Counted from the first letter of the stretch, positions 33,738 through 43,439 are shown. The stretch: 64,000 bases of DNA from Candidatus Bipolaricaulota bacterium (GCA_028277345.1 JANQGM010000017.1:102316-166315); one strand, 5' to 3'. The notes: generated from the sequence alone by a model not told the origin. Numbers and translations: made by a program.

Positions 33738-35000
33738 TCACGCCCTCCACATCGTGGCTTCCGGTTCAGGTCCCACAGAAACAAGGGTGATGGGAACCCC
33801 AACCTCACGCTCGATGAAGGCTATATACTCCATCACTGCGGCCGGCATGTCACTCAGATCCCTCACTTGGCTGATGTCGTCATCCCATCCCGAAATCGAG
33901 GCATACTCCGGCTCGCAGCGCTCCAGGATCTCTGCAGAGAGAGGGAACTGCGAGATGGCCTCGCCCTCAAGCCGATAGGCCGGGCACACCTTGATGTCCC
34001 CAAATCCTGACAGCACATCGAGTTTGGTGATCGCGAGTGATGTACAACCATTCAATCGAACGGCGTATTTCAGAGCGACCAAATCGAGCCATCCGCAATC
34101 ACGAGGCCGCCCGGTCGTCACACCGAACTCTCCCCCCACCGAGCGGAGGCGCTCTTCGACCTCGCCATCGACCCGTGTCGGAAAGGGGCCTGCGCCGACG
34201 CGCGTCATATAGGCCTTGAACACGCCCAACCGATCCGCGACATCCGGTGAAGGGATGCCGATCGAATTGCTCAATCCTGCGAACGTCGTCGAAGACGATG
34301 TCACGAACGGGTAGGAGCCGTGATCGACATCCAGTAGCGTTCCCTGTGCGCCCTCGAAGAGGATGTCCTCCTCATTCTCAAAGGCATCCATCATGGCCGA
34401 TGTCGCATCCCCAACGAACGGAAGCAGCGGTCCGGCCTGCTTCATGAGATCGTCCAAAAGATCTTTTGCATCCAGCTGCTGAACATCTGAGTCCGACGGC
34501 CATGCCTGCTTCAATAGGTCAACGGAGGCCTGCAAGCGACTTAGAGCGATGTCCGGATACAGGAGATCTCCAGCCCGAAGACCACGTTTGGCCGCCTTAT
34601 CGCGGTAGCAGGGGGCAATGCCACGTCGCGTCGTGCCAAAATGCTTCCCCGATCCTTCCAGGTCTTCCTGTAATCGATGGTAGGGAAGAACCACGTGAGC
34701 GTTCTCCGCGATCAGCAACTGTGGACTCCATCCGAGGTGCTTGGAGAGCGACTGCCATTCGTCACAAAGCACGGCAAAATCGATGACCATCCCGCTCGAT
34801 AGGATTGAAAGCGTGTCCGGGTAGAACGCGCCCGCCGGAATCAAGTGGGTGCCGAATTTGACGCCGCGATCGATTACCGTATGCCCTGCATTGGCTCCCC
34901 CATTGAAGCGAACGATGACACGCGCGTCCTTGGCGAGCAAATGCGTAATCTTGCCCTTGCCCTCATCGCCCCACTGCAAACCCAAAACAGCCGTTGACAT
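33738..35000 (-). CDS. purA: Adenylosuccinate synthetase
   Basis: 420 residues from ATG 35000, AGGAGG 7 nt upstream. GTP-dependent ligation of IMP and aspartate to adenylosuccinate in AMP synthesis. Motifs: [10 protein letters not shown] (P-loop), [50 protein letters not shown] and ITKLDVL. Slightly shorter than the usual ~430. Second gene of the ileS-purA-rplM operon, 10 nt after the ileS stop. Confidence 0.97.
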   Translation of the reverse strand: MSTAVLGLQWGDEGKGKITHLLAKDARVIVRFNGGANAGHTVIDRGVKFGTHLIPAGAFYPDTLSILSSGMVIDFAVLCDEWQSLSKHLGWSPQLLIAENAHVVLPYHRLQEDLEGSGKHFGTTRRGIAPCYRDKAAKRGLRAGDLLYPDIALSRLQASVDLLKQAWPSDSDVQQLDAKDLLDDLMKQAGPLLPFVGDATSAMMDAFENEEDILFEGAQGTLLDVDHGSYPFVTSSSTTFAGLSNSIGIPSPDVADRLGVFKAYMTRVGAGPFPTRVDGEVEERLRSVGGEFGVTTGRPRDCGWLDLVALKYAVRLNGCTSLAITKLDVLSGFGDIKVCPAYRLEGEAISQFPLSAEILERCEPEYASISGWDDDISQVRDLSDMPAAVMEYIAFIEREVGVPITLVSVGPEPEATMWRA

Positions 35001-35010
35001 TCGAATCCTC

Positions 35011-38000
35011 CTACCCAACATCTCCAGAGACCCGAGCCAGACCAAGCGTCATGGTCATACCGTCAAACTCGATGGTTTCGGAATACTCCGCACCGGACGT
35101 CGCTCCTTCGTCGATCGACGTCGCTAGGACTTCCTCCGCGATTGCTTCGCGATGGGCATCGATCAATGCCTGCAGCGTCTCGTCAGCCGAATACATGACC
35201 TCGATACGGTCTGTCACTTCGAAATTCGCGTTCTTACGCGCCAATTGAATGCGATGGGTCAGCTCGCGTACCTGACCTTTCATTCGGAGCGCATCATCCA
35301 ACGAGGTATCGAGAAGAACGCGAACCCCTCCCTCTTCGGAAATTACCAGATGCTCAGGCATGGTGTGCTCGTAGCCCACATCCTCCTCGTGGATCTCAAC
35401 CGACTGGCCGTTGAGATCCACCTGAAGGCGGCCGTCTTCAAAGGCAAGTTCATCCGAGCTCCTCCCACGAATCCACTCTGCGGCGGCCTTGCCGAGCGGC
35501 CCCAGTCGCGGACCGAGTGTCTTGAAATTGGGCACGGGGATTGCCTCGAACAGCGCATCCAACGACGCCATGACCTCTACAGCCTCCACGTTGAGCTCCG
35601 TACGAACGAGTGCCGCCAGGGTGTCCGGAAGCTCCTCTTTTCCTTCAACCAACGCCTTGGCAAGGGGTTGCCTCACCTTGAGTTGCGCTTGATTCCGCGC
35701 CTGATGCCCCAAGGCGACAACCTGCCGCACCCACGTCATTCGCGTTTCCAGCGACTCATCCACCGCCTGTGCTTCCGTTTCCGGATACGTGCACAGATGA
35801 ACCGATTCGGGATCCTCGGCGCGCCGCAATGGACGGTAGACGGCCTCAGCCAGGAACGGGATGAAGGGCGCCGTCAACTTGGCGATCTCCACAAGGACCG
35901 TTCGCAGCGTTTCGTAGGCGGCCAACTTGTCGGGGCCCATACCGCCGCGCCAGAATCGCCGTCGGGACAATCGAACGTACCAATTCGAGACATCGCCGAC
36001 CAAGGCCTCAATCGCCGCCGTCGACGTGAGGACATCGTAGGCGTCCAGTGCCTCGTTCACCGTCTTCACGGTTGAAGCGAGCCGCGAGAGAATCCAGCGA
36101 TCCAAGACGGACAACGAGGTCTCGTCATGAGACTGTGCATCAGGATCGTATCCATCGATCGACGCATAGAGCGCGAAGAAATCGTACGTGTTCCTCAACG
36201 TATCGAGGAAGCGATAGAGCGGTTCCTTGATCTCGGCATCACCCAGGCGCTTCGATTTCCACGGAGCGCTGGAAGAGTACAGATACCAACGAAGGCAGTC
36301 AGCACCGTAGGGTTCGATCGCGTCCCAAGGGTCCATCACATTGCCCTTGCTCTTGCTCATCTTGATGCCGTTTTCATCGAGTCCAAGTCCGGTTCCGATG
36401 CAATTCTTGAAGGGCGCACGTCCATGGATGATGGTGCCCGTCGCCAACAGCGTGTAGAACCAACCCCGAGTCTGTTCCATGGCTTCACAGATGAAGTCAG
36501 CCGGGAAGTTGTCCTCGAAGACATCTTCATTCTCAAACGGGTAATGCCATTGTGCGGAATGCATCGATCCGGAATCGAACCACGTATCGATGACGTACGG
36601 CACACGTTCGGCCCGTCCACCGCAGTCGGCGCAGGACAGGTCGATACGATCCACATACGGCCGATGCAATTCGACGTATTCCGCCAGCGTTTTGTCAACA
36701 GCCCGCTCCACGAGCTCCGCGCGGCTTCCAACGCTACTCACTTGCCCGCAATCCGCGCACACCCATAGGTTCAGCGGGGTGCCCCAGAACCGGTCTCGTG
36801 ACAGCGCCCAATCCTTGAGATTGGCGAGGAAACCGGCCAATCGGCCTTCGCCGACATGCGCAGGATGCCAATGGATGGCCGCGTTGTTCGCGATCATTTC
36901 ATCCTTGACTTCGGTCGTCCGCACGTACCAGGAATCGCGTGCATAGTAGAGAAGGGGCGTGTCACAGCGCCAACAGAAGGGATAATCGTGCTCGTACGGC
37001 ACCGACCGATACAAGAGCGCTCGCTCCGTGAGATCCTCGATGATACGCGGGTCCAGATCCTTGACGAATTCGCCTTCGCCCATTGGGAATGCAGCAGTGA
37101 ACTTCCCCGTCAAATCGACGGGCTGAACAAACGGAAGGCCGACTTCTTGTCCCAACTGATAGTCGTCCTCACCGAAGGCCGAGGCAATGTGAACAATGCC
37201 GGTTCCATCTTCAAGATTCACGAAGTCAGCGGCATAGAGTCGATGCGCTGTGGGTTCGGAGGTGAGTTCGTAAGGCGGCGCGTATTTCAGTCCAACCAAA
37301 TCGGCACCAGAGAATTCACGCAGAACGGAGTAATCACCCTCAAGCGTCTTCTCGACCAGGGTCTTGACGAGGATGAATCGCTCGCCATTCTGTTCCACCT
37401 CCACGTACGTTGCATCGGCGGCAACAGCGGCGGCAACGTTCGCAGGCAGCGTCCACGGAGTCGTCGTCCAGGTCAACACGGAGGTTCTGCCGCCTTCTGC
37501 AGCCTTGAAGGCGGCGTCTTCATCACTCACGATGGGCAGGCGGAGTGTGACGGTCGGATCCTCGACCGTCTTATAGCCTTGAGCGACTTCGTGGGACGAA
37601 AGCCCTGTGCCACATCGCGGGCAATAGGGCAGCGTCTTGTGCCCTTGGTACAACAACCCCTTGTCAAACATCTGCTTGAGCTCCCACCACACCGTTTCGA
37701 TGTAGTCGTCCGTGTAGGTCACGTAAGCGGATTCGAAATCAATCCAGAAGCCCATCCGCTGCATCATGCGTTCCCAGTCGGACTTGTACCGCCAGACCGA
37801 TTCCTTGCACTTCTCGACGAATTTCTCCACGCCATACGATTCGATTTCGGGCTTGCTGTTTACGCCGATCGCCTTCTCGACCTCGAGTTCCACCGGCAGT
37901 CCGTGCGTATCCCATCCAGCCTTTCGCCCGACATAGAATCCCTTCATCGTCTTATAGCGGGGGAAGAGATCCTTGTAGACCCTTGGCATCAGGTGCCCGA

Positions 38001-38166
38001 AATGGGGCTTTCCGTTGGCCGTCGGCGGGCCTTCGTAGAACACGTAGCGGGGTCCGTCGGTCGTTGCGTCCAAGGTCTTCTGGAACGTCTGATGCTTCTC
38101 CCAGAATCGAAGAACCTCGGCCTCTCGCTCGCCCGGATTTCGAACCAACTTCTCATAGCGTTTCAT
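35011..38166 (-). CDS. ileS: Isoleucyl-tRNA synthetase
   Basis: 1051 residues from ATG 38164-38166 (AAGGAG 5 nt upstream). Class I synthetase: PPTANGKPHFGHLMPR (HIGH motif), long CP1 editing domain with TWTTTPWTLPANVA, and IKMSKSKGNVMDP (KMSKS). The C-terminus is long, lacks the four-Cys zinc finger of E. coli-type enzymes, and ends in a eukaryote-like extension (QVRELTHRIQLARKNANFEV), the pattern of type 2 IleRS. Preceded by a promoter, a 19-codon leader and an attenuator-like hairpin. First gene of the operon. Confidence 0.97.
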   Translation of the reverse strand: MKRYEKLVRNPGEREAEVLRFWEKHQTFQKTLDATTDGPRYVFYEGPPTANGKPHFGHLMPRVYKDLFPRYKTMKGFYVGRKAGWDTHGLPVELEVEKAIGVNSKPEIESYGVEKFVEKCKESVWRYKSDWERMMQRMGFWIDFESAYVTYTDDYIETVWWELKQMFDKGLLYQGHKTLPYCPRCGTGLSSHEVAQGYKTVEDPTVTLRLPIVSDEDAAFKAAEGGRTSVLTWTTTPWTLPANVAAAVAADATYVEVEQNGERFILVKTLVEKTLEGDYSVLREFSGADLVGLKYAPPYELTSEPTAHRLYAADFVNLEDGTGIVHIASAFGEDDYQLGQEVGLPFVQPVDLTGKFTAAFPMGEGEFVKDLDPRIIEDLTERALLYRSVPYEHDYPFCWRCDTPLLYYARDSWYVRTTEVKDEMIANNAAIHWHPAHVGEGRLAGFLANLKDWALSRDRFWGTPLNLWVCADCGQVSSVGSRAELVERAVDKTLAEYVELHRPYVDRIDLSCADCGGRAERVPYVIDTWFDSGSMHSAQWHYPFENEDVFEDNFPADFICEAMEQTRGWFYTLLATGTIIHGRAPFKNCIGTGLGLDENGIKMSKSKGNVMDPWDAIEPYGADCLRWYLYSSSAPWKSKRLGDAEIKEPLYRFLDTLRNTYDFFALYASIDGYDPDAQSHDETSLSVLDRWILSRLASTVKTVNEALDAYDVLTSTAAIEALVGDVSNWYVRLSRRRFWRGGMGPDKLAAYETLRTVLVEIAKLTAPFIPFLAEAVYRPLRRAEDPESVHLCTYPETEAQAVDESLETRMTWVRQVVALGHQARNQAQLKVRQPLAKALVEGKEELPDTLAALVRTELNVEAVEVMASLDALFEAIPVPNFKTLGPRLGPLGKAAAEWIRGRSSDELAFEDGRLQVDLNGQSVEIHEEDVGYEHTMPEHLVISEEGGVRVLLDTSLDDALRMKGQVRELTHRIQLARKNANFEVTDRIEVMYSADETLQALIDAHREAIAEEVLATSIDEGATSGAEYSETIEFDGMTMTLGLARVSGDVG

Positions 38167-38223
38167 CGCAACTCCTTGCCTCCAACACAGCACAACAACT
38201 CACTCGTTCATCTCAAGTCAACG

Positions 38224-38257
38224 AAAAAAAAGAAGACGGGAACGCCCCTAGCGGGGC
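38224..38257 (-). terminator. Attenuator-like hairpin and T8 tract in the ileS leader
   Basis: Minus-strand GCCCC-GCTA-GGGGC (38257-38244, extendable by two wobble pairs), then 12 nt and an unbroken run of eight T (38231-38224), all between the ileS promoter and start. The spacing of stem and T-tract is looser than in a standard terminator. Confidence 0.4.
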
Positions 38258-38307
38258 ACGGGAATATAGATCAAAAGCGGCATGTAAAGAGCTTTGCGTG
38301 CGTTCAT
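38248..38307 (-). CDS. Possible ileS leader peptide (19 aa)
   Basis: Reads MNARKALYMPLLIYIPVPR then TAG. Starts about 8 nt after the predicted transcription start and stops inside the attenuator-like stem. Two Ile and three Leu codons lie just before the stem. The ribosome-binding site is poor. A leader peptide sensing isoleucyl-tRNA is inferred from position; a chance frame is quite possible. Confidence 0.3.
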   Translation of the reverse strand: MNARKALYMPLLIYIPVPR

Positions 38308-38321
38308 ATCGTTCACGCGCC

Positions 38322-38350
38322 ATCATAGCGATCGATTCTTCTGAAGTCAA
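38322..38350 (-). promoter_or_regulatory. Strong sigma70-type promoter of the ileS-purA-rplM operon
   Basis: Minus-strand TTGACT (38350-38345), 17-nt spacer, TATGAT (38327-38322). Transcription would begin near 38315, leaving a leader of about 150 nt before ileS. Confidence 0.7.
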
Positions 38351-38465
38351 GAACCCTTGCAGACTTCACGGTCCACCCCATCCTAGACACATGTCCTCTT
38401 CTGATGATGGACCGACGTTCACAACGGGACGACCCTAGGACCACATCCTCTTCACGCCGCAGCCT

Positions 38466-38471
38466 TACACT
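38466..38471 (+). promoter_or_regulatory. Candidate leaderless -10 (TACACT) for the TlpA-PKD gene
   Basis: TACACT ends 6 nt (CCCCAC) before ATG 38478. No Shine-Dalgarno; no convincing -35. Confidence 0.45.
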
Positions 38472-38477
38472 CCCCAC

Positions 38478-39287
38478 ATGATGAGGAACGTGACGATGAA
38501 GATATTGTTGGTTGTTGGCACGATGAGTCTCGTCGCCGTCGTGCTCTCCGGGTGCTTCGGCCCCACCCGTGGACCGCTCGCTGTTCTATCCAGCGCGATC
38601 ATTTCCGGCACAGCACCGCTGGAGGTCGGATTCAACCTGTCGCTGACCTCCCATCCGGATGGGCGAGACATGACGTTTGAACTGAATTTCGGCGATGGGT
38701 CGTCGCCTGTCAGCGGGACCGCCTTCAACATCATTCTCGAACACACGTACGAAACGGCGGGAACGTATACAGCGACCTTGCTCGTCACGGACGACAAGGG
38801 ACGATCCGGCATGGATTCGCTGACCATTACCGCCGAAGAGACGGGGCCGGAAGAAGGTCTGCTCATCGGCAACCTAGCGCCCGATTTCACAGCCAGCACA
38901 ACGGATGGCGGAGAAATCACGCTTTCTGATTACCGGGGGAACGTCGTCCTCCTCGATTTCTGGGGAGCCTGGTGTGGTCCATGCAGAAATAGCATGCCCT
39001 ATCTCGATAATCTGGTTACAAAGTACAGCGAACAGGGCCTTGTGGCCATCATCGTCTCAACCGATGTCAATAAGCAGGATGCCGTTGATTTCCTCGCGTC
39101 TGCGGGGTTAACCCAGTTTATCAGCGTCTGGGAAGCTGGCGGCAAGCAAAACCCGATCGATCTGTTGTACGGAGATGTGCCCTTCTATCCCACGACGTAC
39201 GTGCTGGACCGACAAGGTGTCATTCGATGGATCAGTGTCGGCTATCCCGGCACGTTGACCGAACCCTTCCTTGAAAGCCTGCTCTAG
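38478..39287 (+). CDS. Lipoprotein with PKD domain and TlpA-type thioredoxin domain
   Basis: 269 residues. Signal peptide with lipobox VLSGC. Residues ~38-115 form a PKD domain (ELNFGDGSSPV, AGTYTATLLVTDDKG). Residues ~125-269 are a TlpA/ResA-like thioredoxin: APDFTASTTDGGEITLSDY, active site WCGPC, cis-Pro in FYPTTYVLD. It would act as a membrane-tethered extracytoplasmic thiol-disulfide reductase. PKD plus TlpA in one lipoprotein is unusual and suggests tethering to surface proteins. Its stop overlaps the convergent MFS stop by 4 nt. Confidence 0.88.
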   Translation: MMRNVTMKILLVVGTMSLVAVVLSGCFGPTRGPLAVLSSAIISGTAPLEVGFNLSLTSHPDGRDMTFELNFGDGSSPVSGTAFNIILEHTYETAGTYTATLLVTDDKGRSGMDSLTITAEETGPEEGLLIGNLAPDFTASTTDGGEITLSDYRGNVVLLDFWGAWCGPCRNSMPYLDNLVTKYSEQGLVAIIVSTDVNKQDAVDFLASAGLTQFISVWEAGGKQNPIDLLYGDVPFYPTTYVLDRQGVIRWISVGYPGTLTEPFLESLL

Positions 39288-40483
39288 GGCACGGAAGGGG
39301 AAGGCACCGGCCGCGCCGCTCGCCGCAACCAAAGGATAACGCCAATCGAGCCCAGCACGCCGACGAGGCTTCCGAAGGGAAAAACAGCGCTCAATCCCAG
39401 CACATCGACAACGGCGCCACAGACAACGGGACCGATCATTTGACCGGTCGCAAACGCTGAGCTGTGCAAGCCAGCGAGGGTCGCCATACCGTGCGATCTT
39501 CCCAACTCCGTTCGAATGGCCAGAATCGATGCGCGCGAGAATGCCGATAGCGCACCGATCGTGAAGACGACAACGATAATGCCGGTGAACGAACGCACCA
39601 CGAGAACCAACAACAGCATCAGCGGCGCCGCGAAGCTTCCGAGAATGATCTGCGGATGCCGTGGCCAGCGGTCCGCCAGGAATCCAAAGGGAATCTGGAA
39701 TACGCCTCCGGCGATGAAATAAGCGGACATGACGTAGCCGACTTGGAGCGAATCCCATCCCAGGACCGTCACGGCAAAGAGGGGATAGAACGCGTTGAAC
39801 CCTTGCCGCCAGAAGCCACGCGTCGCCACGTACACCAGAATCGCCTTCACGGCGTCATTCCGTGCGATCTCCCTCAACGGCACGATGGCGCGTTTGGGCG
39901 CTTTTGCTGCCACGCGTGATTTGGCGTGATCGACGGGAACGGTGAGGGCGACGAGGAGAAGCGATATCAGGCTAAGCAAGCCCATCCCTGCGAATGCGGC
40001 GTGATAGGACCACAACTCCGTCAACACGCCCCCCAACAGCGGACCGAGCCCCACGCCGATGAACATGGAAGAATAAAAGAGGTTCATCATTCGCCCCTCT
40101 TTGCCCATCGGCGTGATATCGCCGACATACCCTTGAGCAATCGGCGTCACCATGACCGACGCCGCGCCCTGAATAATGCGAACGATCATCAGTTGCCAGG
40201 CGCTCCCCGCAAGGGAGTAGCAGAGCGAGACCGCCGCGAACGTGCCCAGGCCGGTGAGAAGAATCCGCTTTCGGCCGATGCCGTCCGATAAACGCCCTAC
40301 AAAAGGGCCGAGCAGACCGCGGGACAGCGAAAACGATCCCATCACCAAACCGATCATTAGCCCGCTGGCAGAGAAGGTTTTGGCGTACAGTGGAAGAATC
40401 GGCGAAATAATGCCGATACCCAGCATGGCGACGGCCACCGCGACGAACAAGCTGGCGAATGTCTTCCACATGGGCACCCCCAT
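39284..40483 (-). CDS. Major facilitator superfamily transporter
   Basis: 399 residues from ATG 40483 (AAGGTG upstream; ATG 40471 is an alternative). Twelve TM segments; motif A GRLSDGIGRKRILLTG in the 2-3 loop and the weaker GFLADRWPRHP between TM8 and TM9. Resembles the drug-efflux DHA1 subgroup (proline and glycine-rich TM5, GVGLGPLLGG). Substrate unknown. Monocistronic, divergent from tldD. Confidence 0.88.
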   Translation of the reverse strand: MGVPMWKTFASLFVAVAVAMLGIGIISPILPLYAKTFSASGLMIGLVMGSFSLSRGLLGPFVGRLSDGIGRKRILLTGLGTFAAVSLCYSLAGSAWQLMIVRIIQGAASVMVTPIAQGYVGDITPMGKEGRMMNLFYSSMFIGVGLGPLLGGVLTELWSYHAAFAGMGLLSLISLLLVALTVPVDHAKSRVAAKAPKRAIVPLREIARNDAVKAILVYVATRGFWRQGFNAFYPLFAVTVLGWDSLQVGYVMSAYFIAGGVFQIPFGFLADRWPRHPQIILGSFAAPLMLLLVLVVRSFTGIIVVVFTIGALSAFSRASILAIRTELGRSHGMATLAGLHSSAFATGQMIGPVVCGAVVDVLGLSAVFPFGSLVGVLGSIGVILWLRRAARPVPSPSVP

Positions 40484-40568
40484 CCAACAACACCTTATCC
40501 GCCCGATATGAACCTTTCCACGCGCCGGCGACACATACAAGGGATCCCAGTAGCATCGCGTCCTTTCG

Positions 40569-40597
40569 TTGATCGTGGACCCTATGCCACCTAAGAT
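40569..40597 (+). promoter_or_regulatory. Promoter of tldD-pmbA
   Basis: TTGATC (40569-40574), 17-nt spacer, TAAGAT (40592-40597), 28 nt before the tldD ATG at 40626. Confidence 0.5.
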
Positions 40598-40625
40598 CAA
40601 ACCATCTCACACGACGAGGTTGATC

Positions 40626-42005
40626 ATGAAGAGCACCTTCGCAAACGTCGTCTCCAGCTTGCCCGCGGATTATGCGGATCTTCGATTCGAAGAAAATCGA
40701 AAGGTCCGCATCGTCTATGAAGGCAAGGAATTGTCGCAAGTCGCGACCACCCTGACATCCGGAGGTCATGTCCGCGCGTACGCCAACGGGGGCAAGGCCA
40801 TCGCCTCCTTCTCCGACCCCGGGCGTGCCGGCCCCATCGCCGAGGCGACATGCGCATCGGCTGTGCTCGTGGGAAACAGCCGCGAGAAGAAGCTGCGCGT
40901 CGCCGACGCACCCGTCATTGCTGAGGACTTCTTGATCACCCCGCCTGTGGATCCGCGCGAAGTCCCTCTCAATGAGAAACTCGACCTCACCACGCACTAC
41001 AACGAGTTGATCCTCAAGAATCCCCACGTCATCACGACGAACACGGTTTACGATGAGTTCACGTCTCGCCGCATCTTCGTCAACTCGGACGGTTCGGTCA
41101 TTGAGTATGAGCTCGTCAACGTCGGCATTTTCGGCATGATCGTGACGAAGAAGGGCAATGTCGTGCAGCGCGTGCGATTCGCCTTCGGGGGCAATACGAA
41201 CTACACGCCGTTGTTGGATCGCGAGGCCGATCTCGAAAAGCAGATCGCGAAGGCCTGTGAGCTTCTGGACGCGGAACCCGCGAAGGCGGGCATCTACCCT
41301 GTTGTCCTCGACCCGTCGGAGTCCGGCGTGTTCATCCATGAAGCGTTCGGACATCTTTCGGAAGCCGACGGCCTCCAAAACAACCCCTCGTTCCGCGCCA
41401 AACTTCAATTGGGGACGACTCTTGGCAAACCGATCCTCAATGTCACCGATGATGCGACTCTACCCGATTTGCCAGGCAGCTATCGCATCGACGATGAAGG
41501 CGTCCCCGGCATGCGAACGCCGCTTATCACGGATGGCGTTCTGTCAGGGCGCATGCACAATCGCGAAACAGCCGCCGAGTTCGGCGAACCGCTTTCAGGA
41601 AACATGCGCGCAGTTGATGTTCAATGTACTCCGATCGTTCGCATGTCCAATATCCTCATTGAAGCGGGCGATTCGTCGTTCGACGAGATGGTCGCCTCGA
41701 TCGATGATGGCTACTACTTGGTCGGCGCCAAGGGCGGACAGACGTCGGGAGATCAGTTTACGTTCGGCGCCCAATGGGGCTACCGCATCCAGAGCGGCAA
41801 ACTCGGGAACATGGTGCGCGACATCAACATGTCCGGAGAGTTGTTCTCGACGCTTCAAGCAACCTCGATGATCGGAAACGACGTGGCGTTTGGCGAACGT
41901 GGAGGATGTGGCAAGGGCGGTGGCGGCCCCATGCAGATGAACCGCAAATCCGGCAAGGGTTCTCCTCATATCAAGATCGACGCAGTGACGATTGGAGGGA
42001 TCTAA
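40626..42005 (+). CDS. tldD: TldD-like metallopeptidase subunit
   Basis: 459 residues from ATG 40626 (GAGG upstream). The catalytic zinc motif HEAFGH (HExxxH) sits near residue 238, followed by SEADG, GMRTPL and the C-terminal GGCGKGGGGPM glycine-rich segment typical of TldD. TldD forms a heterodimer with PmbA (TldE) that degrades unfolded or modified peptides. The pmbA start overlaps the stop (TAATG), giving tight coupling. Confidence 0.92.
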   Translation: MKSTFANVVSSLPADYADLRFEENRKVRIVYEGKELSQVATTLTSGGHVRAYANGGKAIASFSDPGRAGPIAEATCASAVLVGNSREKKLRVADAPVIAEDFLITPPVDPREVPLNEKLDLTTHYNELILKNPHVITTNTVYDEFTSRRIFVNSDGSVIEYELVNVGIFGMIVTKKGNVVQRVRFAFGGNTNYTPLLDREADLEKQIAKACELLDAEPAKAGIYPVVLDPSESGVFIHEAFGHLSEADGLQNNPSFRAKLQLGTTLGKPILNVTDDATLPDLPGSYRIDDEGVPGMRTPLITDGVLSGRMHNRETAAEFGEPLSGNMRAVDVQCTPIVRMSNILIEAGDSSFDEMVASIDDGYYLVGAKGGQTSGDQFTFGAQWGYRIQSGKLGNMVRDINMSGELFSTLQATSMIGNDVAFGERGGCGKGGGGPMQMNRKSGKGSPHIKIDAVTIGGI

Positions 42006-43318
42006 TGCACCCCATTATTGAAGCGGCGCGACAAGCCGTCGACCAAGCCGAGCTGTATTGGAATCGGGCTCATTCGATCTCTGTCCGGTATGAGAATTAC
42101 CGTCTTCAGCAGGTCACTGAGAACGATGTATCGGAAACCTCTCTTCGCGTCATCAAGGACGGAAAGATCGGCTCCGCCTATGCCGTTTTCCCCGATCAAG
42201 AGGGGTTCTTGGACAATGCCGTGATCGGCTCCAAGTACGGAGATCCTGTACAGTACTCGTTCGCGGATGCCGCCGATTACCCTGCGCTGGACAGCTATGA
42301 CGCGTCCGCCGCCAACCTCACGTCCGCCGATCTCATCGGAATGTGCGAGGACATCAAAACCAAGATCCAAAGCAAGCTGCCGGATGTTGCGCTCGGAATC
42401 GGCGCCGGACTCGAGGCAACCGAGTTGAGCGTTCAAACGACCCGCGGCGCTGACGCCGCCTCGAAGTCAACGAACGTGGGCTACTACTTCGGAGCCCCCT
42501 TCAAGGGCGCCGGCATCGGCGTGTACAAATTCGCCTCCGGCGTTCGCACGCCGGCCATCGACGACGCGCTCATCAACGAGTTTGTCGAATGGTACAATTG
42601 GGGCAATGCCACCTCGACGCCCTCAACAGGCCGACTTCCCGTCATCCTCGCGCCTGAAGCCGCTTTCTTGATGATGATGCCCTTCTTGTCGGGCGTCCGA
42701 GGGGAGGCCATCTGGAAGAAGACATCGCCACTGACCGAGCGCCTTGGCGAGCAGATCCTCTCTGAGAAGATCACCATTCGGGAGAATCCAACCCTCGCGG
42801 GCAGTACGGATGCACGCGCCTTCGATGATGAAGGCATCCCCTGCGCACCCTCAACACTGGTTGACCGCGGTGTGCTGAAGGATTTCTTGTTCGATCTGCG
42901 TTTCGGCGCGGCCATGGACCGGCCGTCAACCGGGAACGGATTCAAGCGGACCATGTTCGGATCGGGCAATGAAACAGCGACCAATCCGTGGTTCTGCTGC
43001 CCGACCGTTGATCCCGGAGATACGCCGTGGCAGGACATGATCAAGGGATTGGATGAAGGATTGCTCATCACAAATGGGATGGGCTTCCATTCCGGCAACT
43101 ATCCTCAGGGACAGTTCGCCGTCCAGGCCGTCGGATTTCATATCGTTAACGGCCAGGTAGTCGGACGGCTGGATAAGACCATGATCTCCGGTAATATCTA
43201 CGAGGACTGCAAGAAGATCGCCGCACTCAGTTCGGAAGTGGGCCCTTGCAGCGGCTTTCTTCCCATTGGAACCGCGCCGTACATCATGATCGATTCGCTT
43301 CAAGTCGCTGGGAAGTGA
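42005..43318 (+). CDS. pmbA: PmbA/TldE-like partner subunit
   Basis: 437 residues. ATG 42005 overlaps the tldD stop, with GGAGG upstream. It lacks HExxxH, as expected for the non-catalytic PmbA subunit, and has the family's C-terminal pattern (VDRGVLKDFLFD, GMGFHSGNYPQGQFAVQAVGF). Completes the heterodimeric peptidase. A T-tailed terminator follows. Confidence 0.92.
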   Translation: MHPIIEAARQAVDQAELYWNRAHSISVRYENYRLQQVTENDVSETSLRVIKDGKIGSAYAVFPDQEGFLDNAVIGSKYGDPVQYSFADAADYPALDSYDASAANLTSADLIGMCEDIKTKIQSKLPDVALGIGAGLEATELSVQTTRGADAASKSTNVGYYFGAPFKGAGIGVYKFASGVRTPAIDDALINEFVEWYNWGNATSTPSTGRLPVILAPEAAFLMMMPFLSGVRGEAIWKKTSPLTERLGEQILSEKITIRENPTLAGSTDARAFDDEGIPCAPSTLVDRGVLKDFLFDLRFGAAMDRPSTGNGFKRTMFGSGNETATNPWFCCPTVDPGDTPWQDMIKGLDEGLLITNGMGFHSGNYPQGQFAVQAVGFHIVNGQVVGRLDKTMISGNIYEDCKKIAALSSEVGPCSGFLPIGTAPYIMIDSLQVAGK

Positions 43319-43357
43319 TGGGCTGAAGACGCTCTCTTCTCTGAGTTCGTGAATCAG

Positions 43358-43387
43358 GCGGCGGGCACTCGTCCGCCGCTTTTCTTT
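43358..43387 (+). terminator. Rho-independent terminator of tldD-pmbA
   Basis: GCGGCGG-N8-CCGCCGC followed by TTTTCTTT. Confidence 0.8.
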
Positions 43388-43410
43388 GGACCTGCAGGAT
43401 CGTAGCACGC

Positions 43411-43439
43411 TTGCTGAACACCCGCTCCTTCGGTATGGT
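43411..43439 (+). promoter_or_regulatory. Promoter of upp
   Basis: TTGCTG (43411-43416), 17-nt spacer, TATGGT (43434-43439), 28 nt before ATG 43468. Confidence 0.5.

Noticed and set aside
38167..38320. T-box riboswitch before ileS
   Set aside because: No AGGGTGGNACCGCG-type antiterminator box and no specifier-loop arrangement visible in the leader.
36856..38328. 490-codon frame antisense to ileS
   Set aside because: Lies over HIGH-containing ileS coding sequence and the ileS leader; no protein motif.
39972..41408. 478-codon minus frame spanning tldD and the MFS gene
   Set aside because: Out of frame with the MFS gene and antisense to tldD; no start signal or domain.
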